Assembly (NCBI GenBank): GCA_964436005.1
Contig: CAYTBK010000005.1
Span: forward strand, 1-64,000
DNA: 64,000 bases
Source: JAGNHB01 sp964436005
GTDB lineage: Bacteria > Acidobacteriota > JAAYUB01
Reading direction: 5' to 3'
A model generated the notes under the pieces. The model ran no database searches and was not told where the DNA came from. It worked only from the letters and a program-made list of their open reading frames with translations. This document shows, piece by piece, positions 16,001 through 23,925 of the stretch (its first letter is position 1; the number at the start of each line of letters is the position of its first letter). Made by a program: the position numbers and the translations under genes.

Positions 16001-16313
16001 CCCAGAGGGTGCCGTCCTCCCCCTCGCACAGGGCGTTGATCCAGTCGCTGGGCAGCGAATCGGGGGAGCGGGGCTTCATGCGAAAAACCTTGAAGGAATA
16101 GCCGTCGAAACGGTTCAGCCCGTCGTAGGTGCCGAACCACATGAACCCCTGGCGGTCCTGCAGGGAGGTGAGGATGGAGTTCTGCGACAGGCCGCTGGGA
16201 TAGCGGCTGAAATGGACCCCGGCCGACAGCACGCCGTTCGGGGGCGGGGCTGTCAGGCTCCAGAGGCCCGGCACGAGAGACATCAAGGCTGCCAGGAAGA
16301 AGGCCTTTCGCAT
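13029..16313 (-). CDS. Propeller-type sensor histidine kinase
   Basis: A 1094-residue membrane sensor. The start at 16313 gives a signal peptide (MRKAFFLAALMSLVPGLWSL). Then come about twelve two-component-propeller repeats, visible as recurring W-x-G-T-x-x-G-L units (residues about 25-700), and a Y_Y_Y domain (about 730-795). Next are one membrane span (796-822), a HisKA domain with SHELRTP (His near 859) and an ATPase domain with the N box NRILQVILNLLSNAIKF, DTGIGV and GTGLGLS. This is the one-piece periplasmic sensor architecture first seen in Bacteroides, where it detects sugars. The usual C-terminal receiver and AraC-type regulator are missing, so a separate response regulator is needed; none lies nearby. 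Confidence 0.9.
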   Translation of the reverse strand: MRKAFFLAALMSLVPGLWSLTAPPPNGVLSAGVHFSRYPSGLSQNSILTSLQDRQGFMWFGTYDGLNRFDGYSFKVFRMKPRSPDSLPSDWINALCEGEDGTLWVGTEGGLAAMDPRTQTFRRFPKAGPASAGLPRARVAALLREPGGTLWVGTNVGLYLVTGDGKILRRLVAGPSGTDLSNGSVTFLLRDSRRFVWIGTENGLNRLDPSTGKVRRFFPAPGTPGGRGTPNGILHLGEGKGLLWIGTQQGLFTLDPVRLRFVGLAQPLLGETARPGIQALLWKDADQLLIGTSGSGLLLWNSRDGSLRRAVNDPQDSASLPFDIIDCLCRDRSGLIWIGTMNGLCTLSDRQNAFRNLGAFPADDSRFGQAFVMFIVEDPQGKIWIGTLSQGIFCCDPRTGEVEQYRHDPKNPHSLSVDGVWGLVTDGSGRLWCATYGRGLDCLDPATRRFRHFALSPAGQPSRLDETCRTVFASRDGTLWAGTENGLKWLDPETERVHQYRLPDKSPEREVVRAITQSEDGAIWVGGLGGGLARLDPSSGRASLIRADRSGKQGPPCSGIRCLRFDRHGILWVGSDMGLSRFDPRSGRWELYSIEDGLPANTVHGIIPDDAGFLWLSTNGGLSRFNPDSGAFWNFGKADGLQSDEFNQGAYCRGRSGCLYFGGTHGTNCFWPDKIRPNTFRPPVRFTGIRVLNEPLTARPGTAAGQQPEYIDSITLNHDENVITFEFAALNFQCPERNRYRYRMEGVDNDWVSAGNRRYATYGNLSPGEYVFLVEGANNDGIRCNRPARLRIVITPPWWRAWWALALYLTLGAGAVFVLVRMRMTANYRKLEGEMLQRSLERLREIDAMKTDFLNIASHELRTPLTSVVGFARITLKKLESAAVLPTPDSGPDKTRDQVLQNMKIIVDEGERLTNLINDLLDIAKLEAGKVDWKREEVDIRELLDQSAATMEPLAAQKNLRIVVETAPALPPLVCDRNRILQVILNLLSNAIKFTEEGQIRLQAGRLDDGVLFEVRDTGIGVHPDHVNNIFDKFFQVGDSLTDRPRGTGLGLSISRQIVEHHHGRIWAEKGADGGSVFRFQIPLEPPSSESVGD

Positions 16314-16465
16314 GGCGGTATTTTTCCACACCCCGAGGGGGAAATCAAGACGGCCCGACGGGGTCTTGTTCAGGAAAACGCTTCCCCGGACCGGGCCTTT
16401 GGCGGATAATGAATCCGGGACCGCGACCAGGGAAGACACCGGCGGTGCAGGGCGGAGGCGGACAG

Positions 16466-16780
16466 ATGGCCATCACGCGGACGGAGCGGGAGGAAGGGGT
16501 CGACACGGTGGAGCGGGAAGCCACGGAGGCGCCGCGGCATTTCCACGTCATCCTCCACAACGACAACTATACGACCATGGATTGCGTCGTGGAGATCCTG
16601 GAGTCCATTTTCCACCACCCGCACCCCGCGGCGGTGCAGATCATGCTGCAGGTCCACCGGAACGGCGCGGGGATCGCCGGCACCTATCCCAGGGACATCG
16701 CCGAAACCTTGCGGGATGAAGCCCGCGCTTTCGCCCGCGAACGCGGCTACCCTTTGATGCTGACCGTGGAACCGGCGTGA
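16466..16780 (+). CDS. clpS: ATP-dependent Clp protease adaptor ClpS
   Basis: A 104-residue adaptor that carries N-end-rule substrates to ClpAP. The start at ATG 16466 has a GGCGGA purine-rich stretch upstream; an in-frame ATG at 16409 would overlap the divergent promoter region and is less likely. The conserved core is clear: HVILHNDNYTTMDCVVEIL with the N-degron-binding Asn-Asp pair, then HRNGAGIAG and the ending YPLMLTVEPA. It lies 27 bases before clpA, the standard pairing, so both are co-transcribed, divergent from the sensor kinase gene. Confidence 0.92.
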   Translation: MAITRTEREEGVDTVEREATEAPRHFHVILHNDNYTTMDCVVEILESIFHHPHPAAVQIMLQVHRNGAGIAGTYPRDIAETLRDEARAFARERGYPLMLTVEPA

Positions 16781-16807
16781 CCACGGCAGAAAAGAGCGGA
16801 ACACAAC

Positions 16808-19114
16808 ATGGGACAACCGGAACTTGAATTCGCCATCCAGGCCGCCATCCGTGAAGCCCACCTGCGCGAACACGAGTTCGTGACGGTGGAGCACCTCCTC
16901 TACGCCCTCCTCTTCGAACCCGTGGCCCGGGAAGTCCTGGAACAGTGCGGCGCCGACCCCGTGGCCATGCAACTGGACCTGGAGGCCTATTTCGAAAAGG
17001 AAATCCCCCGGCTGGGCAAGGTCAAGGGGCGGGAACCCCGGCAGACCGTCGGCTTCCGGCGGGTGCTGGAGCGGGCGGTGATCCAGGTCCAGGCCAGCGA
17101 GCGGGAAGAGGAGATCAACGGCGCCGACGTGCTGGTGTCCATCCGGGAGGAGCAGGACGCGCACGCGGCCTGGCTGCTGGACAAGCACGGGGTCGGGCGC
17201 ATGGAGCTGCTGGAGTGCGTATCGCACGGCTCGTTCGGGACGCACCGCAAGCGGGCGGCGCAGCCGGCCGGGGACGGGCGCGAGGCGCGCGCCGAGTCGC
17301 CCCAGACCGCGGTTCGGAAATATGTGGTCAACCTGACCGGCCTGGCCCGGGAGGGAAAGCTGGACCCGCTGGTGGGGCGGGAGCGGGAGCTCCGGCGCAT
17401 GCAGCAGGTCCTCTGCCGCCGGACAAAGAACAACCCGGTGCTGGTGGGGGAGGCCGGGGTGGGGAAATCGGCCATCGTGGAAGGCTTCGCCCAGGCCGTG
17501 GCCGCCGGGAAGGTCGCCGACATCCTGGAGGGGAGCGAGGTGCTCGCCCTGGACCTGGCCGCCATGGTGGCCGGAACGAAGTACCGCGGCCAGTTCGAGG
17601 AACGGATGAAGTCGGTGCTCGACGCCCTGAAGAAGATGGGCCAGGTCATCCTGTTCATCGACGAGATTCACATGATCGCCGGCGCCGGGGCGGCGACGGG
17701 CAACTCCATGGACGCCGCCAACCTGCTGAAGCCGTTCCTGCAGCGGGGGGACCTCCGGTGCATCGGCGCGACCACCTACGAGGACTTCCGGACCCTGGAA
17801 AAGGACCGGGCCCTGGTGCGGCGGCTGCAGAAGATCGACATCGCCCCTTCCTCGGTGGACGAGACCGTCGTCATCCTGGAGGGGCTGCAGGAACGCTTCG
17901 AGGCCCACCACACCGTGCACTACGAGCGGGAGGCCCTCTCGGCCGCGGCGGAATTGTCCGACCGCTTCCTGCACGAGCGCTGGCTGCCCGACAAGGCCAT
18001 CGATCTCCTGGACGAGGCGGGGGCCGAGAACCGGCTCAACCCGCCCGAGTCGCGCAAGCAGACCCTGGGCCGGGCCGACATCGTGTCCGTGCTGGCCAAG
18101 GTGGCCAACATCCCCGACCTGGAAGCCGGGCGGAGCGAGAAGGACCGCCTGGCCACGCTGGAGAACGATCTGCGCAAGGTTGTCTTCGGCCAGGACGAGG
18201 CGATCCGGGCGGTGTGCGAGGCCGTGAAGCTGTCGCGGGCCGGCTTGACCGCCCACGACCAGCCGGTGGGGTCCTTCCTCTTCGTGGGGCCGTCCGGGGT
18301 GGGGAAGACGGAGCTGGCGCGGCAGCTGGCCTCCATCCTGGGCATCGCTTTCCTCCGTTTCGACATGAGCGAGTTCATGGAGAAGCACGCGGTGTCCCGG
18401 CTCATCGGCGCGCCTCCGGGGTACGTCGGCTTTGAGCAGGGGGGGCTGCTGACCGCGGCGGTGCGCAAGACGCCGAGCTGCGTCCTGCTGCTGGACGAAA
18501 TCGAAAAGGCCCACCCCGACCTCTTCGACATCCTGCTGCAGGTCATGGACCACGCGGCCCTCACCGACCACAACGGCCGGACGTCCGACTTCCGCAACGT
18601 GGTGCTGGTCATGACCAGCAACGCCGGCACGCGCGACTTCAGCAGCCGGGGCATCGGCTTCCGCGAGGAGCGGCACCAGGGGAAGGTGCAGAAGGAAGTG
18701 GAGCGCCTGTTCAGCCCGGAGTTCCGCAACCGCCTTACCGGCGTGGTCCGTTTCGCGGCCCTGAGCCCTTCCGTGGCGGCCAGCATCGTCGACAAGTTCG
18801 TCGGCCAGTTGGAGGGACGCCTCCAGCCACGGGGGATTGCCCTGGCCATCACGCCGGCAGCGCGCGCCTGGTTCGCGGACCGCGGCGTGGACCCCGTGTA
18901 CGGGGCCCGGCCCCTGCGACGGTTGATCCACGACCAGCTGCACCTGCGTCTGGCGGAGGAGATTCTCTTCGGCCGCCTGTCGGAAAGGAGCGGACGGGTG
19001 ACGGTGGAGTTGACGGAAAAGGGCGAAATCGACCTCTCGATTTCCACCGACGGCGAAAGCGGCGCCGGACCCGCTCCGGCGGGGGGGGGCTCGGATCCCG
19101 CCGGAAAAAACTGA
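16808..19114 (+). CDS. clpA: ATP-dependent Clp protease ATPase subunit ClpA
   Basis: A 768-residue AAA+ unfoldase, close to E. coli ClpA (758). The N-terminal Clp repeat domain (1-145) docks ClpS. The first AAA module has Walker A GEAGVGKSAIV (about 216) and Walker B VILFIDEIHMI; the second has GPSGVGKTELA and VLLLDEIEKAHPD. An SRGIGF loop near residue 615 corresponds to the IGF/IGL loop that grips ClpP. The enzyme unfolds substrates with ATP and feeds them into ClpP, whose gene is not in this window. The spacer between the two ATPase modules is short, as in ClpA rather than ClpB or ClpC. Co-transcribed with clpS. Confidence 0.93.
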   Translation: MGQPELEFAIQAAIREAHLREHEFVTVEHLLYALLFEPVAREVLEQCGADPVAMQLDLEAYFEKEIPRLGKVKGREPRQTVGFRRVLERAVIQVQASEREEEINGADVLVSIREEQDAHAAWLLDKHGVGRMELLECVSHGSFGTHRKRAAQPAGDGREARAESPQTAVRKYVVNLTGLAREGKLDPLVGRERELRRMQQVLCRRTKNNPVLVGEAGVGKSAIVEGFAQAVAAGKVADILEGSEVLALDLAAMVAGTKYRGQFEERMKSVLDALKKMGQVILFIDEIHMIAGAGAATGNSMDAANLLKPFLQRGDLRCIGATTYEDFRTLEKDRALVRRLQKIDIAPSSVDETVVILEGLQERFEAHHTVHYEREALSAAAELSDRFLHERWLPDKAIDLLDEAGAENRLNPPESRKQTLGRADIVSVLAKVANIPDLEAGRSEKDRLATLENDLRKVVFGQDEAIRAVCEAVKLSRAGLTAHDQPVGSFLFVGPSGVGKTELARQLASILGIAFLRFDMSEFMEKHAVSRLIGAPPGYVGFEQGGLLTAAVRKTPSCVLLLDEIEKAHPDLFDILLQVMDHAALTDHNGRTSDFRNVVLVMTSNAGTRDFSSRGIGFREERHQGKVQKEVERLFSPEFRNRLTGVVRFAALSPSVAASIVDKFVGQLEGRLQPRGIALAITPAARAWFADRGVDPVYGARPLRRLIHDQLHLRLAEEILFGRLSERSGRVTVELTEKGEIDLSISTDGESGAGPAPAGGGSDPAGKN

Positions 19115-19135
19115 CGAATGGACCCGGAGGTGCCG

Positions 19136-19546
19136 ATGGAACCGTTGCGCTGGGATTTCTCACCGGAAATGTTCCGGGAGGTGGAGAAACTGTGGATCGA
19201 AACCGGCGTCGGCCGTCCGGAGCGCGGGGACGACTGCGCCCAGGTGGAGCGTACGCTGGCCGCCGGCGGCCGTCTGGTCACCCAGTGGGAAGGGGATCGG
19301 TTGCTGGGCGTGGCCTGGGTGACGCACGATTCCCGGCGGGCGTATGTCCATCACATGGCGGTCCGTCCGGACTGCCAGAACCGAGGCATCGGCCGGCGCC
19401 TCCTGGCAGCCGCCGTCGAGGCGGCCGGGGAACTGGGGCTCCAGGCCAAGCTGGAGGTGCACGTCGACAATGCGGGGGCCCGCAAGATTTACGAGGAGGC
19501 CGGCTTCCGGCCGCTCGAGGGCTACATTTCCATGATCCGTCGCTGA
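19136..19546 (+). CDS. GNAT family N-acetyltransferase
   Basis: A 136-residue acetyltransferase starting at ATG 19136, which follows CGGAGGTG; it begins 21 bases after clpA, so it may be expressed with it. The acetyl-CoA-binding segment VHHMAVRPDCQNRGIGRRLL has the R/Q-x-x-G-x-G/R pattern, and the end (VDNAGARKIYEEAGFRPL) is the usual GNAT C-terminus with the catalytic-region Tyr. The length and layout resemble small YpeA/RimI-type enzymes, but the substrate cannot be deduced. Confidence 0.82.
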   Translation: MEPLRWDFSPEMFREVEKLWIETGVGRPERGDDCAQVERTLAAGGRLVTQWEGDRLLGVAWVTHDSRRAYVHHMAVRPDCQNRGIGRRLLAAAVEAAGELGLQAKLEVHVDNAGARKIYEEAGFRPLEGYISMIRR

Positions 19547-19574
19547 GGGGGGATGGTCCGCTCCCGGACCGCGG

Positions 19575-19796
19575 CTAGGCGTAAATGTCGATGGTCTGCT
19601 CTCCCTGGGCCAGGGCGGGCGTCTGTTCCGCCATCATCTGGACCAGCGCGGCGACTTCCGCTTCCTGGATGTTCAGGCTCGCTTTCAGCGCACCCATGCC
19701 GACGGCCTGCAGGACATTGCTGCTGGACTCGAGGGAAGGGCTCTGGGCCAACGCCGTCACGCTGCTGAGGTCCACGCTCCACCTTCCTTCCGACAT
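19575..19796 (-). CDS. YjfB-like putative motility protein
   Basis: A 73-residue soluble protein resembling the YjfB family, annotated elsewhere as putative motility proteins. The pattern LNIQEAEVAALVQMM near the middle and the short C-terminal ending (QTIDIYA) fit that family: in many members the last residues are I-D-I-x-A or similar. No signal peptide is present. It is on the opposite strand from the acetyltransferase and 140 bases after the FtsW-PBP gene end. Together with the flagellin at 59.5 kb it suggests flagellar motility, although no other flagellar genes are in this window. Confidence 0.6.
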   Translation of the reverse strand: MSEGRWSVDLSSVTALAQSPSLESSSNVLQAVGMGALKASLNIQEAEVAALVQMMAEQTPALAQGEQTIDIYA

Positions 19797-19936
19797 CTCG
19801 ACCTTCGTCGACGTGTTGGAATATCGGCAATCCGGAGAAAATCATGAGTGATGGCCGTCACACCCGGCAAAAACGGCGGAAAACATCCCCACCGGCAGAC
19901 TGCCACCTGGCCTGACCCGAAGATTGCCGCCGGGCG

Positions 19937-22900
19937 TCAAAGCGCCTGCCGTCTCTTCTTCCCTTTGCTTTTCGACTTGCTGCCGGTGGCCTTGACTGGC
20001 TTTTTCTTGTGGACGCTCTGCTTCTTCTGTTTCGTGCTGGCCTTGTGGACGTGACGGGAAGGCCTGGGGGAAGGCTTCTGCTTCTTCACGGCCGGCCGGG
20101 GGGCGGCCGGCTTGTCCTTCGCCACGGCGGGGGCTGGCCCGGACGGGGGCTCCGCTGCCGGCGTGGGTTCCACGGCCACCGGCCGGGCCGGGAACAGGGC
20201 GCCGTCGCGCATGGCCGTGAGCAGGTCGCGGGCGGCGGGGGCCGCGGCCCGGCCGCCGTAACCGCTGTTCTCGAGGAGGAAGGCGAAGGCGACCGGGGCC
20301 CCGGGCTCGGGCCGGTCTGCCGGAGTGGCCGGCGGGGCATCGGCCCCGGCGGACTTCCCCGCCGTCGGCCGCTCCGGCTTCTCCGGACGAATGTATTTCC
20401 CCGGGTCGGGCGGCGGGTCGGCGAACCCGATGAACCAGGCGTGGGATCGGCCGTCCCCCGATGCCGTCTGCGCTGTGCCGGTCTTCCCCCCCGTCACCAG
20501 GCCCTCCACCGCCGCCTGCCGACCGGTCCCGGACACGGTGACGCTGACCATCCAGCTGCGCAGCTGGCGGGCGGCTTCTTCGGGGAGCAACGTAGCCAGA
20601 TGGCCGGGTTTCGGCTCTTCCGGGTAGAGGGTGAGCCCCGGGACGACGCGGCGGCCGTCGTTGCGCACCATGGCCGCCACGGCGGCCATTTCCATGGGGG
20701 TCACGGCGACGAGGGCCTGGCCGTAGGCGTTGTCGGGCAGATTCACGTCCATGGCGGCGGCGTTTGGAATGGCCGGCAACGTCAGTCCCAATTCTTTCTT
20801 GCAGAAGGAGAAGAAGTCGGGGGCGCCGACGCGGGTGCCCAGCCAGGCGAAGTACACGTTGCACGATTCGATCAGGGCCCTCGGCATGGCGATGCGTCCG
20901 TGCGCCGATTCCGTTTCGTCGTCGGTGACGCTGCGTTTGTGCAGGATTCGGTCGTATGTCCAGGGGATGACGTTCTTGTGCCGGCAGTCGATGGTTTCGG
21001 CATTCGGGGACAGGCCTTTCCAGAGGGCCGCGGCGGCCGTGACCACCTTGAAGGTGGAGCCCGGCGGGTAGATCTCTTTTCGGCACCGGTCGGCGACCGG
21101 GCGTTCTCCCGGGCCGTAGATGGACTGGAGCAGGGCCGGCGTGGGCGGGATGTTCGGGTCGTATCCGGGGAGGCTGAGGCAGGCCAGGATGTCCCCGGTG
21201 AGGGCGTTCAGCACGACGGCGGCGCCTGCCGAGCGGCGGACCCCGTCGAATTCGGGGAAATTGTTCTGCAGGGCCCGGGCGGCGGCCGCCTGGATGCGGA
21301 TGTCGAGCGACAGACGCACGTCGCGGTCCTGGCGCAGGATGTCCCCCAGCCGGCCGGCGGGGAACAGCGCCCGATCGCGAAACGGCCCGGCCAGGCCGGA
21401 ATAGTCGGGCTTGACGATGCGCACGCCTCCCACCACCTCCACGCGCTCGCTGTACGGATAGCCCCGGAGGTGGGTGTCGAACTTCTTCTCGACGGTGTCC
21501 TGGTCCGACCAGTAATCCTGCGTGCACCCCAGCAGGTGCACCGTCAGCGGGCCGAAGGGCTGGACGCGCCGCCGCCCGTCGGCGGCGGGGGGGGATCCCC
21601 CCAGGGCGCGGACGAGAGGCGCCACTTCCTCCGCCTCGAGCGGATCGTTGAGCGCCAGCGGAACTCCGCGGCAGTCGCGGATCGCGCCGCGGGGGATGAG
21701 AGCAGCCAGTGTCGTCAGGCGACGGTTGCAGGCGTAGCGGCGCACGCCGTCCCCCTGGGGGACGAGGCACGGTTTGACCAGGATGGCGTCGGCGGAGGGC
21801 CCCATGATGACCCACGCCTTCCCCGCCGCCAGGATCAGGGCGGCGGCGATGACGGCCGGCACGACCAGGGCGGCGGCCGGCAGCCTGACCGGACGCGGTT
21901 CGCCGGGCGGGCGCCGGGAGGCGATGTTGATCATGAGGCCGATCAGGATGAACGTGGCGATGGTGGCGGATTTCCCATAGCCCAGCAGGGGGAAGGGGAT
22001 CCCGGTCAGGGGAAGGATCCCCAGCGAGGCCGCCGAGATCACCGCGGCCTGGACGCCGAAGAGGAGGGCGAGCCCGAAACCCAGCCCGGACGCGTAGGCG
22101 TGCCGCGCCTGGTAGGCGTGGTAGATCATCATGACGAAGATCGCGGTGCTCCCGGCGAGCAGGAGAGCGACGGCCGGGAAGCCGAAGACCTCGCCGCAGG
22201 AGGCCAGGATCAGGTCGGTATGGCCGGCGGGGATGTAGTTGGGTGACGACAGGCCGGGGCCGCTGCCCGCTCGTCCTCCCGAGGCGAGGGCCCAGAGCGA
22301 CTCCGCCAGCTGGACGCCGCCCGGGCGGTGGTTGTCCCAGGGGGAAAGCCACATCTCGATGCGGGTGGAAACCGTCTGGAACACGGAGTGACGATAGGCC
22401 AGCCAGAACGCGGTGGTGAGGACGGCCAGCCCGGCCAGGCCCAGCATGAGCCGCCTGGCGATGGAGGCGAAGAGGCAGACGAACACCAGGTACAGGACCA
22501 TGGCGGGGCCCAGGTCCTTTTGCACGAAAAAGAAGGCCAGCGACGTGCACATGAAGATCGCCACCGGCAGGACGTCCCGGATCCTGGGAATGGAAAATGG
22601 GCCCAGGCGGAAGGCGTTCAGCGCCTTCAGTTCGTTCTCCCGGTCGCTCAGGTAGGCGGCCAGGAAAAGGACCACCATGAGCTTGATGAATTCCACGGGC
22701 TGGAAACCGAACAGGTTGATGCGGGTGTCGGTCCCCTCGGGGCCGGAACCGTACAGGATGAGCAGGAGCGACAGGCCGAGAGCGGACAGAATGGTGATGT
22801 ATTTGAAATCTTCCAGCGTGGACAGCCTGATGAAGCCCGCGGCTGCCACCAGCCCCACCATGGCCACCGCTACGCCTTCGGCAAAGGCGAACGCCAGCAT

Positions 22901-23596
22901 GTTGTCGCGCAGCGGGTCCTGGAACTGGTAGAGGACAATGGCCGTAAAAGACGAGAAGAGCAGGACGGCGGGCAGGTAGAATTCGCCGCCCCGTCGTCGG
23001 CAGAAGCGCAGGGCCAGGTGCGCTGCGACGAAGAGGGTGGGGAAAGCCCACAGGTAGATTCGCCAGGTCTCCCGGGCCGTTTCGGCGGAACGAACGACGA
23101 CGACATTCCGGATCTTCTGCAACTGGTCCGGTGACAGCGGGCGTACCTGCCCACGGTGGCCGGCTTTGCTTTCCGCCAGCAAGGCACTGAGGGACAGGTG
23201 GGTTTTCTCCCACCAGCCGGCTTCGTCCATCCGCCTGGCCACGCGGGCCGCCAGCGGCCGGAGATCTTCGGGGGGAAGAAGGGTGGAAAGGGCCTGTTCG
23301 ATTTCCGTCTCGGTGGCGGTTGACAATAATGTTATTCTGGGTGGTGCGATCCGCGAGGCAAAGGGTCGCATCCTGATCGGGGAAGAGGAGGCTGCTTCCG
23401 CGGGTTTTCCGGAAGACCCCGCCCCCCCTCCCGTTTGAGGCCCGAAAACACTGATTTTCCAGGGGAGCGGGGCGACGGAAGCGGCGATCCTGGCGTCACC
23501 GGAACGCAAACCGAGCTGAAGTATCCAGACACTGGCCAGGAGAATGAGGGCCAGTTCAATGTTCCGGCAGAGCAACACCACCCGCAATTTCTTCAT
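19937..23596 (-). CDS. FtsW/RodA glycosyltransferase fused to class B penicillin-binding transpeptidase
   Basis: A 1219-residue single polypeptide joining the two halves of a peptidoglycan synthase. Residues about 1-560 contain about ten or more membrane spans, with FtsW/RodA/SpoVE features such as LFGFQPVEFIKLMVVLFLAA and GIPFPLLGYGKSA. These proteins polymerise lipid II glycan strands. Residues about 600-1140 form a periplasmic class B transpeptidase with all three active-site motifs: STFK (nucleophile Ser near 846), SCN (near 910) and KTGT (near 1038). A lysine- and proline-rich tail of about 80 residues ends the protein. Normally FtsW with FtsI, or RodA with PBP2, are separate partners. 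The frame is continuous. Whether it serves division or elongation is unknown; the gene stands alone on the minus strand. Confidence 0.9.
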   Translation of the reverse strand: MKKLRVVLLCRNIELALILLASVWILQLGLRSGDARIAASVAPLPWKISVFGPQTGGGAGSSGKPAEAASSSPIRMRPFASRIAPPRITLLSTATETEIEQALSTLLPPEDLRPLAARVARRMDEAGWWEKTHLSLSALLAESKAGHRGQVRPLSPDQLQKIRNVVVVRSAETARETWRIYLWAFPTLFVAAHLALRFCRRRGGEFYLPAVLLFSSFTAIVLYQFQDPLRDNMLAFAFAEGVAVAMVGLVAAAGFIRLSTLEDFKYITILSALGLSLLLILYGSGPEGTDTRINLFGFQPVEFIKLMVVLFLAAYLSDRENELKALNAFRLGPFSIPRIRDVLPVAIFMCTSLAFFFVQKDLGPAMVLYLVFVCLFASIARRLMLGLAGLAVLTTAFWLAYRHSVFQTVSTRIEMWLSPWDNHRPGGVQLAESLWALASGGRAGSGPGLSSPNYIPAGHTDLILASCGEVFGFPAVALLLAGSTAIFVMMIYHAYQARHAYASGLGFGLALLFGVQAAVISAASLGILPLTGIPFPLLGYGKSATIATFILIGLMINIASRRPPGEPRPVRLPAAALVVPAVIAAALILAAGKAWVIMGPSADAILVKPCLVPQGDGVRRYACNRRLTTLAALIPRGAIRDCRGVPLALNDPLEAEEVAPLVRALGGSPPAADGRRRVQPFGPLTVHLLGCTQDYWSDQDTVEKKFDTHLRGYPYSERVEVVGGVRIVKPDYSGLAGPFRDRALFPAGRLGDILRQDRDVRLSLDIRIQAAAARALQNNFPEFDGVRRSAGAAVVLNALTGDILACLSLPGYDPNIPPTPALLQSIYGPGERPVADRCRKEIYPPGSTFKVVTAAAALWKGLSPNAETIDCRHKNVIPWTYDRILHKRSVTDDETESAHGRIAMPRALIESCNVYFAWLGTRVGAPDFFSFCKKELGLTLPAIPNAAAMDVNLPDNAYGQALVAVTPMEMAAVAAMVRNDGRRVVPGLTLYPEEPKPGHLATLLPEEAARQLRSWMVSVTVSGTGRQAAVEGLVTGGKTGTAQTASGDGRSHAWFIGFADPPPDPGKYIRPEKPERPTAGKSAGADAPPATPADRPEPGAPVAFAFLLENSGYGGRAAAPAARDLLTAMRDGALFPARPVAVEPTPAAEPPSGPAPAVAKDKPAAPRPAVKKQKPSPRPSRHVHKASTKQKKQSVHKKKPVKATGSKSKSKGKKRRQAL

Positions 23597-23628
23597 CAGT
23601 GGCCTCTTCGCCCATAGCGGCTCCGACA

Positions 23629-23670
23629 GAAAAAAATACGGGTTCCTTTAGCTTGGGGAGGCGGAACCCG
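23629..23670 (-). terminator. Terminator-like hairpin in the leader of the FtsW-PBP gene
   Basis: On the minus strand, 8-base perfect arms (23663-23670 with 23639-23646) are followed at once by TATTTTTTT. It is a textbook intrinsic terminator, yet it sits between the likely promoter (23699-23727) and the gene start (23596) and no minus-strand gene lies upstream. It therefore looks like a transcription attenuator or the 3' end of a short leader RNA. Confidence 0.65.
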
Positions 23671-23925
23671 CTTAGGGGGTAGTTAACATTGAAGTCCAAA
23701 CCTATGCCTGATTCTCATAATTGTCAAGTCAATTTATGGAAGGGTGTTCCCGTGCGTTGCGCGAACCAACCTCGAATCGGGCGTGGCATATTATCCTGTT
23801 CGTTATCATGGCGGTTTTCTGCCGGAGACGCAGCCTGGTATTGGGAAGAAAATTGAGTGAAACGGCCGATTTCGGCATCCATAAGTTGTAAGGGATTTGT
23901 CTGGCCGGGACCTGAGGGAGGCGGA
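23671..23925. other. Divergent intergenic region, relatively AT-rich
   Basis: The gap between the divergent FtsW-PBP gene and the secreted-protein gene spans 23597-23925. Its left part carries the attenuator hairpin and promoter. Its right part (23760-23925) is the leader of the plus-strand gene at 23926 and contains no repeat or RNA motif I recognise. Confidence 0.5.
23699..23727 (-). promoter_or_regulatory. Promoter of the FtsW-PBP gene
   Basis: On the minus strand TTGACA (23722-23727) and TAGGTT (23699-23704) are 17 bases apart, giving a start near 23692 and a leader of about 95 bases. The -35 box is perfect; the -10 box is poor. Confidence 0.4.

Noticed and set aside
12943..16329. A long minus-strand frame in a second frame opposite the same region as the sensor kinase
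   Set aside because: It is a frame shadow of the kinase gene in GC-rich DNA: Arg/Pro/Gly-rich, with no motif or start signal.
19842..23213. A 1123-codon minus-strand frame overlapping the FtsW-PBP gene
   Set aside because: It is the +1 shadow of the fusion gene, with extreme Arg and Pro content and none of the expected motifs.
23631..23670. A riboswitch (preQ1, cyclic di-GMP or similar) in the FtsW-PBP leader
   Set aside because: None of the conserved cores I know is present; only a plain terminator hairpin is visible.
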